A stretch of 64,000 bases of DNA, from NCBI RefSeq assembly GCF_900091725.1, contig NZ_FMBW01000052.1:98704-162703 (forward strand). Reading direction: 5' to 3'. Below the pieces are notes generated by a model, which saw only the letters and a program-made list of their open reading frames with translations, did not search any database and was not told the DNA's origin. This DNA is from Streptomyces sp. DvalAA-43. Its GTDB lineage: Bacteria > Actinomycetota > Actinomycetes > Streptomycetales > Streptomycetaceae. A program made the position numbers and the translations under genes. Below, piece after piece: positions 24,117 to 32,866 of the stretch. Numbering within the stretch: position 1 is the first letter of the stretch; the number at the start of each line of letters is the position of its first letter.

Positions 24117-24458
24117 TCAGCGCGGGACGTCCGCCGGGGCTGTGTGCGCTCGAAGGTCAGCCAGCTTCCTTCGGTACAACGGACCGGACACGTATGCCGC
24201 CCGTGCCTCGCTGGGGGCGGCCTGCTCGATGACGTGGTGTGCCGCGGCTTTCAAGTGAGCCGCCCATGCCGGCACGTGCTGCTGGGCGCTCCGCCCGCAT
24301 TCCTGGGGTTCACCAGGAAGGCACAGCGGCAGCGTCGGGCCGATCTTGTTCGCCGCGTGGCGGACGTGACCGGCAATCGCGGTCCACTCGTCCTCGGTCC
24401 GTTGCACTGCGCTTGCCTCGGTGTCCCACTGACCGAAGTCGTCCCCGTGATCGTCCAT
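24117..24458 (-). CDS. Small hypothetical protein
   Basis: A 113-residue protein starting MDDHGDDFGQWDTEA. I do not recognise a family. It is soluble, mostly helical, with a His/Ala-rich middle (HVPAWAAHLKAAAHHVIEQA). The ATG at 24458 is preferred over longer in-frame starts because AGGAG sits seven bases upstream and the longer version is Arg-rich noise. It lies between the DUF397 genes and a GbsR-type regulator and faces the DUF397 genes. Codon bias supports a real gene, but only moderately. Confidence 0.6.
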   Translation of the reverse strand: MDDHGDDFGQWDTEASAVQRTEDEWTAIAGHVRHAANKIGPTLPLCLPGEPQECGRSAQQHVPAWAAHLKAAAHHVIEQAAPSEARAAYVSGPLYRRKLADLRAHTAPADVPR

Positions 24459-24679
24459 TTGTGTGCTCCTGGTGATCTCGGCGTGCTCAACGGGTGCACC
24501 GATCGTATCCGCGCCGGCGCTGCCGTCCGTTCCTTCGGGTCGCAGTGGTCCACCGAGGGAACGCAAGGCCACACATCGCCGGTCGGGCCGACGGGCGCTT
24601 CTCGTGGGCACAGTGCCCGCACGGATTCCCGATGGCCGGGGCGGCGCTCCCCGCCCGACCGAACGCCGTCCGGGGCCCC

Positions 24680-25354
24680 TCACCTCAGGAGGCCGCGCCA
24701 GCGGTCGGCCGACTCCATCATGTCCAGGCAGACCCGCTCCAGGAATGCCCCCGCCTTGGCCATCCGCTGCCCCACGGGGCTGTCCGGCCCGGACGCCTCC
24801 GACATGGCCATCGCGGACCGTGCCGTTTCGAGTGTCTGCCGCGTGCTGAGCACGACGGACTGGTACCAGGCCTCGTCGTCGATCACGTAGACGTCGCGAG
24901 GCCGTTGCGGATCGCGCTCCCGCCGGACGTAGCCGTGCTGGACGAGGTAGTTCACGGCCAGGGAGACGGAGGCGGGGCTGACCTTCAGTCTTCGGGTCAG
25001 CTCGGCCGCGGTGCGCCTGCCCTCCTCGGACAGCAGCAGGTCCATGTGGACGCGTGCCGTCATCCTCGGCAGCCCCGCCCGGACCGCCGCCTCGATGATC
25101 TCCTCTTCCGCTCTGTCACCCGATGGCCCGGCCGCGCGCTGGGGTGCCGGTGTGCCGCGCCGCGCTCGTAGGTTCGTCGCCCGGTGCGCCAGCTGGGGCT
25201 GGTAGCCGCCGGGGCCGCCGTTGCGTCCGACCTCCCGGCTGATCGTCGAGGTCGGCCGGTCGAGCCGTCTCGCGATCTCGGAGTAGGAGAGGCCATCGGC
25301 GATTCCGGCCGCGATGCGCTGGCGGTCCTGCTGGGTCAACCGGTCTCCTGGCAT
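24680..25354 (-). CDS. GbsR/MarR-type regulator with N-terminal IS30-like HTH
   Basis: A 224-residue regulator with two DNA-binding modules. The first (LTQQDRQRIAAGIADGLSY, then EIARRLDRPTSTISREVGRN and GYQPQLAHRAT) resembles the N-terminal HTH of IS30 transposases. The second is a MarR/GbsR winged helix (RTAAELTRRLKVSPASVSLA, NYLVQHGYVRRERD). Related actinomycete regulators begin MPGGRLTQ, so ATG at 25354 is chosen; ATGs at 25384 and 25402 and a TTG at 25339 (with AGGAG five bases upstream) are alternatives. It is divergent from the P450 gene, with repeated ATTGCA elements between them, and is the likely repressor of that gene. Confidence 0.83.
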   Translation of the reverse strand: MPGDRLTQQDRQRIAAGIADGLSYSEIARRLDRPTSTISREVGRNGGPGGYQPQLAHRATNLRARRGTPAPQRAAGPSGDRAEEEIIEAAVRAGLPRMTARVHMDLLLSEEGRRTAAELTRRLKVSPASVSLAVNYLVQHGYVRRERDPQRPRDVYVIDDEAWYQSVVLSTRQTLETARSAMAMSEASGPDSPVGQRMAKAGAFLERVCLDMMESADRWRGLLR

Positions 25355-25382
25355 GTCGTCAGTATTGCTTTCGCCGTCATTC

Positions 25383-25422
25383 ATTGCAACGCGATATTGC
25401 ATTCGACCGCATCGTCATTGCA
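25383..25422. promoter_or_regulatory. ATTGCA repeat cluster, probable operator for regulator/P450
   Basis: Three copies of ATTGCA occur at 25383-25388, 25396-25401 and 25417-25422, in an unusually AT-rich stretch of the 184-base region between two divergent genes. A related ATGCAACG is at 25481-25488. Repeated hexamers in a divergent promoter next to a MarR-type gene suggest its binding site. Confidence 0.55.
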
Positions 25423-25538
25423 TCAATTTATGGCCTCTGGCCTGGGAGGATGTGTTTCTGTCGATTGACAGGGATTCTGGATGCAACGTAGCTTTCGAGC
25501 ATCGTCAAACGCGTACTATCGCGAGATCGGGAATGATC

Positions 25539-26744
25539 ATGGGTGAATTACTGCACACCGTCACGACGATGCCGACGGCCCGTCAGGCCGGCTGTCCCTT
25601 CGACCCGCCGGCGGAACTGCTCGACGCCCGACGGCACGGCCCCATCAGCCACTACACCTTCCCCGGCGGAGAACCCGGCTGGCTGATCACCGGATACGAC
25701 CTGGTCAGGTCGGTCCTGGCCGATTCGCGGTTCAGCTCGCGCAAGGAGCTCATGCTCCACCCGACCATCGACTACGGAGACATGAAGGCGCCCCCGGCGC
25801 CGCCCGGAGAGTTCCTTCTCATGGACGAGCCCCGGCACAGCCGCTATCGAAAGCCGCTGATGGGCAAGTTCACCGTACGGCGGATGCGGCTGCTCACCGA
25901 GCGCATCGCACAGATCGCCACCGACCACCTGGACGCCATGGAGGAGGCCGGGCCGCCGGTGGACCTGGTGACCGCGTTCGCCAAGCCCATCCCCGCCATC
26001 GTGATCTGTGAACTGCTGGGAGTGCCGTACCAGGACCGGGAGTCCTTCCAGGAGCAGGTCGACTCGTTCATGAACGGGGAAACGAGCGACGAGGATCTGA
26101 TCGCGGCCTATACCGCGACCCAGAACTACCTCGCGGAGCTGGTGGCCGCCAAGCGCGCGAACCCCACCGACGACGTGCTCAGCGACCTCACCGACAGCGA
26201 CCTGACCGACGAGGAACTGAGGGGGATGGCCCTGCTCCTGCTGGCGGCCGGGCTCGACACCACCGCGAACATGCTGTCCCTCGGCACCTTCGCGCTGCTG
26301 TGCAACCCCGAGCAACTGGCCGCGCTGCGCGCCGATCCCGCACTCGCCGACCGGGCCGTGGAGGAACTGCTGCGGTACCTCGGTGTCGCCAAGACGTTCA
26401 TGCGGACGGCGCTGGAGGACGTCGAGGTGGGCGGCCGGACCATCGAGGCCGGATCGCGGGTGATCCTGTCGTACAACACCGCCAACCGCGACCCCGAGCG
26501 CTTCACCGATCCCCACGTGCTCGACCTCCAACGGCAGGAGGGCGGGCACCTGGCCTTCGGCCACGGCATCCATCAGTGCCTGGGGCAGCAGCTGGCCCGG
26601 GTGGAGATGAAGGTCGCGTTTCCCGCGCTGTTCGACCGCTTTCCCACGCTGCGCCTGGCCGTACCGCCCGAAGAGGTCGCCCTGCGCCCGGAGACCGCGG
26701 ACATCTACGGGGTGAAGAGCCTCCCGGTCACCTGGGAGGCCTGA
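25539..26744 (+). CDS. Cytochrome P450
   Basis: A 401-residue bacterial class I P450 that would use ferredoxin-delivered electrons to hydroxylate a small molecule. The I-helix has AAGLDTT (about residue 236), the K-helix has EELLRYL (ExxR, about 274), and the haem loop is FGHGIHQCLG with the axial Cys347. No ferredoxin gene is adjacent. ATG at 25539 is chosen for a GGGA six bases upstream; ATG at 25533 is almost equivalent. It is divergent from the GbsR-type regulator. The substrate is unknown, and no biosynthetic core gene is beside it. Confidence 0.95.
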   Translation: MGELLHTVTTMPTARQAGCPFDPPAELLDARRHGPISHYTFPGGEPGWLITGYDLVRSVLADSRFSSRKELMLHPTIDYGDMKAPPAPPGEFLLMDEPRHSRYRKPLMGKFTVRRMRLLTERIAQIATDHLDAMEEAGPPVDLVTAFAKPIPAIVICELLGVPYQDRESFQEQVDSFMNGETSDEDLIAAYTATQNYLAELVAAKRANPTDDVLSDLTDSDLTDEELRGMALLLLAAGLDTTANMLSLGTFALLCNPEQLAALRADPALADRAVEELLRYLGVAKTFMRTALEDVEVGGRTIEAGSRVILSYNTANRDPERFTDPHVLDLQRQEGGHLAFGHGIHQCLGQQLARVEMKVAFPALFDRFPTLRLAVPPEEVALRPETADIYGVKSLPVTWEA

Positions 26745-27047
26745 GTGATGGGGGGCAACGGGTGGGTGGCGGCGGCCCTTGGACGGCAAGGCCAAGGGAA
26801 CGAATGACGGGGAATGAAGCAGGTGGATCCGGGGTGAGTCGGCGCACCAGGCAAGGGGGGCTCTGCCAGTACCTGTATCACCAGGGTCTCCCAGACGTGC
26901 AAAGCGCCTGTCAACCTGGTTGAGTCGAAAGTGCCGACCACGCTCCGTGGAAACGCGCTGCGGCTTTACCCCCATCAGTTCAATTCAGCTGCCCCGAATG
27001 CGCGACCGTGTCGGCGCATTCTTCCACGGCAGAAAGGGCGGAGGCCA
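26745..27047. other. 303-base gap between P450 and SDR genes
   Basis: No supported gene. The palindrome TCAACC-T-GGTTGA at 26911-26923 lies about 125 bases before the SDR start and is a candidate operator. The downstream 100 bases (26935-27035) are AT-richer and probably carry the SDR promoter. Confidence 0.5.
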
Positions 27048-27854
27048 ATGGCGGGCAACCAATTCACCACTCACACAGAACTTTTCGATCTGAGTGGGAA
27101 GTGCGCCCTTGTCACTGGTGGCACCAGGGGCATTGGGATGATGATGGCGCGCGGCCTTCTCCAGGCGGGCGCCCGCGTCGTCATCAGCTCACGCAAGGCA
27201 GACGCGTGCGAGGAGGCACAGCATCTACTGTCCGAATTCGGCGACGTTCGAGCGATCCCCGCCGACCTGTCCAGGCACGACGAGTGTCAGCGCCTCGCTG
27301 ATCTTGTCATGGCCGACTCGGAACGCCTGGACATCCTTGTCAACAACGCGGGAGCGATGTGGCGCGAGCCGCTGGCGACGTTCCCGGACGAGGCCTGGGA
27401 CGCAGTGATCGACCTCAACCTCAAGTCGCCGTTCTGGCTGGTGCAGGCGCTGCTCCCCGCACTTCGCAGGGCGGGCACCGCCGATGATCCCGCGCGGATC
27501 ATCAACATCGGCAGTATCGCCGCCATCCACGTCGCCCAGTCGCCCAACTACTCGTACGCCAGCAGCAAAGCGGCACTCCATCAACTCACCAGAGTGCTAG
27601 CCAGAGAGCTGGGCCCACAGCACGTCACGGTGAACGCGGTAGCACCGGGAGTGTTCCCGTCGCAGATGATGGCGTCCACGCTCGATGCCATCGGCGACAC
27701 GATCGCGGCGGCGGCCCCACTGCGCCGGCTCGGCCGCGACGACGATATGGCGGGTATCGCCGTGTTTCTCGCCAGCCGGGCAGGGTCTTACCTCACGGGC
27801 ACCATCATCCCGGTAGACGGCGGCATCGCGACGACCGCATCGGGTACTCCTTAG
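27048..27854 (+). CDS. Short-chain dehydrogenase/reductase (SDR)
   Basis: A 268-residue classical SDR with the cofactor motif TGGTRGIG (about residue 21), NNAG (about 99), the catalytic Ser in IINIGSIAA and YASSK (Tyr and Lys), and the C-terminal GSYLTGTIIPVDGG. It reduces or oxidises a keto/hydroxy group with NAD(P)H; the conserved Arg after the first beta strand (SSRKAD) suggests NADPH. ATG at 27048 is selected because the conserved fold begins shortly after and a purine-rich GGGCGGAGG precedes it. The regulator gene follows after 27 bases in the same direction, so the two probably form an operon. Confidence 0.93.
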   Translation: MAGNQFTTHTELFDLSGKCALVTGGTRGIGMMMARGLLQAGARVVISSRKADACEEAQHLLSEFGDVRAIPADLSRHDECQRLADLVMADSERLDILVNNAGAMWREPLATFPDEAWDAVIDLNLKSPFWLVQALLPALRRAGTADDPARIINIGSIAAIHVAQSPNYSYASSKAALHQLTRVLARELGPQHVTVNAVAPGVFPSQMMASTLDAIGDTIAAAAPLRRLGRDDDMAGIAVFLASRAGSYLTGTIIPVDGGIATTASGTP

Positions 27855-27881
27855 ACCGCGGGACGGGCTTACGGTGAGGGG

Positions 27882-28775
27882 ATGGCCACAATGGATCCAC
27901 GCACCGAGATCCGGGAGTTTCTCAGCTCGCGTCGCGCCCGCATCACGCCCGAGCAGGCGGGCCTGCCCGCCTACGGCGGCAACCGTCGGGTCAAGGGCCT
28001 GCGCCGCGAGGAGGTGGCGCTACTGGCGGGGGTATCGGTCGACTACTACGTACGCATGGAGCGCGGAAGCCTCGCCGGTGCCTCCGACGGCGTGCTCGAC
28101 GCGTTGGCCTCTGCCTTGCAATTCGACGAGGCCGAGCGCGACCACCTGTTCCACCTCGCGCGCCGATCCGGGGCGCCCAGCGGCCCACGCCGGCGTAGGC
28201 CTGCCGTGACGGTGCGCTCGACGCTTCAGCAGGTGCTCGACGCGATCTCCGATGCGCCGGCCTGGATCGGTAGCGGCCGTTATGACGTGCTCGCCATGAA
28301 CCAACTCGCTCGCGCGCTGTATTCACCGGTGCTGGCAGACCCGCGACGGCCTGCGAACACAGCGCGGTTCGTCTATCTGAGCCCCGAGGCGGCCAGAGAT
28401 TTCTTTGTCGACTACGACCGAATCGCCGGTGACGTGGCCGCGAAGCTACGCATGGAGGCCGGCCGCAATCCGCACGACGAGGAGCTGATCGCCCTAGTCG
28501 GCGAACTGTCGACGTGCAGTGAGCTATTTCGGCGGCGGTGGGCATCTCAGGACGTGCGGCTGCACCGGTCCGGCCGCAAGCGTGTGCGCCATCCGATCGT
28601 GGGCCGGCTCGACTTGGACGTCGAGTCCCTGGAACTGCCCGCCGAACCCGGCCTGCGCCTCAACATCTACACCGCACCCGCGGGCACACCGACCGCTGAC
28701 AATTTGGCGCTCCTGGCGTCGTGGGCGGCCACCCAACAGACGCTGGCGACCGAGCTCGAAGCGCACAACGGATAG
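27882..28775 (+). CDS. XRE family regulator with MmyB-like ligand-binding domain
   Basis: A 297-residue regulator. The N-terminus (REFLSSRRARITPEQAGLP, then RRVKGLRREEVALLAGVS and YYVRMERG) is the helix-turn-helix typical of this family. The C-terminal two-thirds is the MmyB-like PAS-type domain (ISDAPAWIGSGRYDVLAMN, ending near LNIYTAPAGTPTADNLALLA), which in relatives binds a small hydrophobic ligand. Start may be ATG 27882 or ATG 27891, the latter having GAGGGG nine bases upstream. Such regulators usually sit beside an SDR gene that they control, as here. Confidence 0.9.
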   Translation: MATMDPRTEIREFLSSRRARITPEQAGLPAYGGNRRVKGLRREEVALLAGVSVDYYVRMERGSLAGASDGVLDALASALQFDEAERDHLFHLARRSGAPSGPRRRRPAVTVRSTLQQVLDAISDAPAWIGSGRYDVLAMNQLARALYSPVLADPRRPANTARFVYLSPEAARDFFVDYDRIAGDVAAKLRMEAGRNPHDEELIALVGELSTCSELFRRRWASQDVRLHRSGRKRVRHPIVGRLDLDVESLELPAEPGLRLNIYTAPAGTPTADNLALLASWAATQQTLATELEAHNG

Positions 28776-28841
28776 TCCAACCCCTTCAGCCGTGCTGAGT
28801 TACCGTGCGGAGTCAGTGCGCACAGATCCTTGGAATCGCGC

Positions 28842-28879
28842 ATTCGGTGCGCATCTCACGGGTACGGTGCGCACCGAAT
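28842..28879. terminator. Bidirectional terminator between XRE and ABC genes
   Basis: Inverted repeat ATTCGGTGCGC / GCGCACCGAAT with a 16-base loop, lying between two convergent genes. CGCG flanks on both sides extend it with a bulge. Confidence 0.8.
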
Positions 28880-28899
28880 CGCGGAACCTGCACGCGCGC

Positions 28900-30783
28900 T
28901 TACGTCAGGCTCTCCCGCCACGCCCGGTGCAGTCCCGCGAAGCGGCCCGTGCCGGCGATGAGTTCGGACGGGGTGCCGTCCTCCACGATGCGGCCGTGCT
29001 CCATCACCAGGACCCGGTCCGCGATCTCCACCGTGGAGAGGCGGTGGGCGATCACCACCGCGGTGCGGCCGTGCAGCACCGTGTCCATGGCCCGCTGCAC
29101 CGCCCGTTCGCCGGGGACGTCCAGTGAGCTCGTCGCCTCGTCGAGGATCAGTACCGCCGGGTTGGCGAGCAGGGCGCGGGCGAAGCCGACCAGCTGGCGC
29201 TGACCGGCGGAGATCCGGCCGCCCCGCTTGCGTACGTCCGTGTCGTAGCCGTCCGGCAGGCCGGAGATGAAGTCGTGCGCGCCGATCGCCTCGGCGGCCC
29301 GCTCGATCTCCTCGCGGGTCGCGTCCGGGTCGCCGATCGCGATGTTCTCGGCGACCGTCCCGGAGAACAGGAACGCCTCCTGGGTCACCATCACCACACC
29401 CCGCCGCAGCTCCGGCACGGCCAGGTCCCGCAGGTCCGTGCCGTCGAGCAGCACCCGGCCGTCGGTCGGGTCGTAGAACCGGGCCAGCAGCTTGGCCAGC
29501 GTCGACTTGCCCGCACCCGTCGACCCGACCACGGCGACGGTCTGCCCGGCCGGGATCGTCAGATCGAAGCGGGGCAGCACCTCGCCGCCCGTGCGGTAGG
29601 CGAAGCGCACCCCGTCGAAGACGACCTCGCGGCCCGGGGCCTCGCCCGTGCGGGCCGGCAGCTCCTTCGGGCTCGGCGTCTCCGGGACGGACGGGGTCTG
29701 GGCCAGCAGGCCCGCGATCTTCCCCAGCGAGGCCGCGGCCGACTGGTAGGAGTTGAGGAACATGCCGAGCCGGTCGATCGGGTCGTACAGCCGGCGGAGG
29801 TAGAGCACGGCCGCGGCCAGCACTCCGAGCGCCAGGGTGCCGGAGGCCACCCGGTAGGCGCCCCACAGCACGATTCCGGCGACCGCCGCGTTGGCGACCA
29901 GCCGGGAGCCGACGACATAGCGGGCCATCTCCAGCATCGCGCTGCCGTTGGCCCACCGGTGCGTGGCGTTGAGGCTCTCGAAGTGCGCGTCGTTGACGGG
30001 CTCGCGGCGGAAGGCCTGGACGGGACGGATGCCGTTCATCGTCTCCGCGAACTTGACGATGACCGCCGCGATCGCCGAGGACCGCTCGCCGTAGAGTGCT
30101 CCGGCCCGTCGCTGGAAGCGCCGGACCAGCAGATACAGCGGGACGAAGGAGAGCACGGCGAGCGAGCCCAGGCCGAGGTCCAGCCAGAGCAGCATCACCG
30201 CGATGGAGACGAAGGACAGGAAGACGCCGATCAGCTCCTGGAGCCCCTCACCGAGCAGCTCCCGCAGCGACTCCACGTCCGTGGTGGACCGGGAGATCAG
30301 CCGGCCCGAGGTGTAGCGCTCGTGGAAGTCGACGCTCAGCGCCTGCGCGTGACGGAAGATCCGCCCGCGCAGATCGAGCAGCGCGTCCTGGCTGACCAGG
30401 GCGGCGACCCGGACGAACGCGAACTGCATGGCCCCGGCCGCCGCCGAGCACAGCGCGTACCCGACCCCCACCGCGATCAGCGGCCCGTAGTCCGCGTCCC
30501 GGAACGCGGGCACCCCGCTGTCGATGGCGTACGCGACGAGCAGCGGTCCCGCCTGGATCGCGGCCTGCTGGACCAGCAGCAGCAGCGCGATCAGTGCCAC
30601 CCGGGCCTTCATCGGGCGCAGCAGCGACCTGAGCAGGGACCCGGTCGCGCCGGGCGGAGTGGGCAGATCGTCCCGGTCGAACCGGTCGTCGGCGGCCTCG
30701 GGGCCCGTCGGGGCCGGGGCCGTGGTCGTGCCGGTGCCCGGCGGGTCCTCGGCGGGGACCGTGTCCGTCGTCGTGCTGGTCAT
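28900..30783 (-). CDS. ABC exporter subunit (TMD-NBD), consensus catalytic site
   Basis: A 627-residue half-transporter with six membrane helices (about residues 55-340) and a nucleotide-binding domain. Walker A is VGSTGAGKST (about 421), the signature is the divergent ISAGQRQ (about 526), and Walker B ends with the catalytic glutamate in VLILDEATSS (about 546). The start overlaps the stop of the upstream ABC gene as ATGA, so the two are made in equal amounts. Together they form a heterodimeric exporter of the TM287/288 or BmrCD type, probably for a drug-like or lipid substrate. Confidence 0.93.
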   Translation of the reverse strand: MTSTTTDTVPAEDPPGTGTTTAPAPTGPEAADDRFDRDDLPTPPGATGSLLRSLLRPMKARVALIALLLLVQQAAIQAGPLLVAYAIDSGVPAFRDADYGPLIAVGVGYALCSAAAGAMQFAFVRVAALVSQDALLDLRGRIFRHAQALSVDFHERYTSGRLISRSTTDVESLRELLGEGLQELIGVFLSFVSIAVMLLWLDLGLGSLAVLSFVPLYLLVRRFQRRAGALYGERSSAIAAVIVKFAETMNGIRPVQAFRREPVNDAHFESLNATHRWANGSAMLEMARYVVGSRLVANAAVAGIVLWGAYRVASGTLALGVLAAAVLYLRRLYDPIDRLGMFLNSYQSAAASLGKIAGLLAQTPSVPETPSPKELPARTGEAPGREVVFDGVRFAYRTGGEVLPRFDLTIPAGQTVAVVGSTGAGKSTLAKLLARFYDPTDGRVLLDGTDLRDLAVPELRRGVVMVTQEAFLFSGTVAENIAIGDPDATREEIERAAEAIGAHDFISGLPDGYDTDVRKRGGRISAGQRQLVGFARALLANPAVLILDEATSSLDVPGERAVQRAMDTVLHGRTAVVIAHRLSTVEIADRVLVMEHGRIVEDGTPSELIAGTGRFAGLHRAWRESLT

Positions 30784-32693
30784 CGGGTGCCCTTCTCGGC
30801 GAGGAGGTCCTCGGCGGACAGATCGGGGAAGGCGTCCTCGGCGGGCGCATCCGGCGCATCCGGCGCATCCGGAACTTCCGGCGCTTCCGGCGCTTCCGGC
30901 ACGCCGGGCGCTTCCGGCACTCCCTCGGCGCCCGACATCAGCCAGGCGTACTCGGCGCTGCCGCGCAGCAGTTCCTGATGGGTGCCCACGGCGGCGATCC
31001 GCCCCTGCGAGAGCAGCGCCACCCGGTCCGCGAGCATCACCGTGGACGGCCGGTGCGCGACCACGATCGCCGTGGTCTCCGCCAGTACCTGGCGCAGGGC
31101 GGCCTCCACCAGCGCCTCCGTGTGCACGTCCAGCGCGGAGAGCGGATCGTCCAGGACCAGGAAGCGCGGCCGGCCGACCACGGCGCGGGCCAGCGCGAGC
31201 CGTTGCCGCTGTCCGCCGGAGAGGCTGAGCCCCTGCTCGCCGACCTGGGTCCCGACGCCCTGGGGGAGCCCGTGCGCGAAGTCGGCCTGGGCGATGGCGA
31301 GCGCCCGGCGCAACTCGTCCTCCCCGGCGCCCTCGGCCCCCATCAGTACGTTCTCCCCGACGCCCGCCGAGAAGAGCGTCGGCTCCTCGAAGGCCACCGA
31401 CACCAGCTCGCGCAGCCGCTCCCGGGGCATGGCGGTGATGTCCGTACCGTCCAGGGTGATCCGTCCCGCGGTGGCGTCGTGCAGCCGCGGCACCAGGGCG
31501 GTGAGCGTCGTCTTCCCGGAACCCGTGGCCCCGACCAGGGCCATCGTCTCGCCGGGCCGGATCCGCAGATCGATCCGGGCCAGCACGGGCTCCGAGCCGG
31601 GCTCCGCGTCGGGATAGCGGAACTCCACGCCCTCGAAGACCATTTCGCCCCGCGTCGGCCCCTCGTCCGGCGCCTGCCCGGCCACGCCGGACGCCTCCGC
31701 CTCCTCGGCCACGTCCATCACCTCGAAGAACCGCTGGGTCGCCGTCGCCGACTCCTGGCTCATCGCCAGCAGGAAGCCGATCGACTCGATCGGCCAGCGC
31801 AGCGCGAGCGCGGTGGAGAGGAAGGCGACCAGGGTGCCCGCGGAGAGGTCGCCGTCCGCCACTTGGACCGTGCCGATCACCAGCGCCGCACCGATGGCCA
31901 GTTCGGGAAGCAGGGTGATGGAGGCCCAGATGCCCGCGAGGAGCCGGGCTTTGGCCAGCTCCGTGGTGCGCAGCCGCTCGGTGAGGGTGCGGAAGGCGAG
32001 GGCCTGGCTGCGGTGCCGGCCGAAGCCCTTGATGATGCGGATCCCGAGCACGCTCTCCTCGACGACCGTCGTCAGATCGCCGACCTGGTCCTGGGCCCGG
32101 CGTGCCACGGCCGAGAACTTCGTCTCGAAGACCAGGCAGAGGATCATCAGCGGCGCCGCCGGAGCGAGCAGCACCAGCCCCAGCGTCCACTGCTGCATCA
32201 GCAGAATGACGAAACCGATCAGGACCGTCGCCCCGTTGACCAGGAGGAAGGTCAGCGGGAAGGCCAGGAACTGCCGCAGCAGCATCAGGTCCGTGGTCGC
32301 GCGCGAGAGCAACTGGCCCGAGGGCCAGCGGTCGTGGAACGCCACCGGCAGCCGTTGCAGATGCCGGTACAGATCGGCCCGCATCGACGCCTCGACCCCG
32401 GCCAGCGGCCGCGCCACCATCCACCGCCGCACCCCGAACAGCGCCGCCTCGCCGATGCCCAGCAGCAGCAGATACAGCGCGCCGAGCCAGACCCCGCCGG
32501 GGTCGCGGTCCGCCACGGGGCCGTCCACCATCCACTTCAGCACGAGGGGGATGACCAGGCCGACGCAGGACGCGGCGATCGCGACCAGAGCGGCGCCGAA
32601 CAGGCGCTTGCGCACCGGCTTCACATAAGGCCACAACCGCATCAGGGACTGAACGGTGGACCGATCCTTGGGCTCTACACGTTTTTCGGGCAT
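30780..32693 (-). CDS. ABC exporter subunit (TMD-NBD), degenerate catalytic site
   Basis: A 637-residue half-transporter with the same TMD-NBD plan. Walker A is VGATGSGKTT (about 388), the signature is the canonical LSGGQRQR (about 493), and Walker B reads FLVLDDPLSALD, with Asp in place of the catalytic Glu. That substitution marks the degenerate half of a heterodimeric exporter. The C-terminal tail contains nine tripeptides of the (E/D/G)(A/V)P type. ATG at 32693 is used; a GTG three bases earlier is possible. It is the first gene of the two-gene operon, divergent from the ABC-2 exporter genes. Confidence 0.93.
   Translation of the reverse strand: MPEKRVEPKDRSTVQSLMRLWPYVKPVRKRLFGAALVAIAASCVGLVIPLVLKWMVDGPVADRDPGGVWLGALYLLLLGIGEAALFGVRRWMVARPLAGVEASMRADLYRHLQRLPVAFHDRWPSGQLLSRATTDLMLLRQFLAFPLTFLLVNGATVLIGFVILLMQQWTLGLVLLAPAAPLMILCLVFETKFSAVARRAQDQVGDLTTVVEESVLGIRIIKGFGRHRSQALAFRTLTERLRTTELAKARLLAGIWASITLLPELAIGAALVIGTVQVADGDLSAGTLVAFLSTALALRWPIESIGFLLAMSQESATATQRFFEVMDVAEEAEASGVAGQAPDEGPTRGEMVFEGVEFRYPDAEPGSEPVLARIDLRIRPGETMALVGATGSGKTTLTALVPRLHDATAGRITLDGTDITAMPRERLRELVSVAFEEPTLFSAGVGENVLMGAEGAGEDELRRALAIAQADFAHGLPQGVGTQVGEQGLSLSGGQRQRLALARAVVGRPRFLVLDDPLSALDVHTEALVEAALRQVLAETTAIVVAHRPSTVMLADRVALLSQGRIAAVGTHQELLRGSAEYAWLMSGAEGVPEAPGVPEAPEAPEVPDAPDAPDAPAEDAFPDLSAEDLLAEKGTR
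30844..30924 (-). repeat. 9-bp tandem repeat encoding an APx tail
   Basis: Nine consecutive 9-base units of the GGCGCATCC / GGCGCTTCC type, in frame with the ABC subunit, encoding a string of EAP, DAP, EVP and GVP triplets. Copy number could vary between strains without frameshift. Confidence 0.85.
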
Positions 32694-32866
32694 CACAGTC
32701 GAGCCTACGGTTCACCCCTGACATCGCTCATGTGGTTTTCCGTCCGACCGGCCGCGTACGACCCCCGGTGAGCGCAGGTCGTAGCCCGTATCAACCGATC
32801 GGCTGATGCCGCTTCGAGCGCGATGGACGATGGTGCGCCCCGCCCCGCGCCACGATGCTCTGGGGC

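Noticed and set aside
24680..25354. An IS30-family transposase
   Set aside because: Only the N-terminal HTH resembles IS30. There is no DDE catalytic domain, and the rest is a MarR/GbsR winged helix.
30844..30924. CRISPR or non-coding minisatellite
   Set aside because: Nine-base units without spacers, in frame at the C-terminus of the ABC subunit.
28900..32724. A single 1274-codon frame that would fuse both ABC subunits
   Set aside because: Only the second half is a real protein in this frame. The first half is Arg/Gly-rich noise; the true first subunit is in a different frame and overlaps the second start by ATGA.
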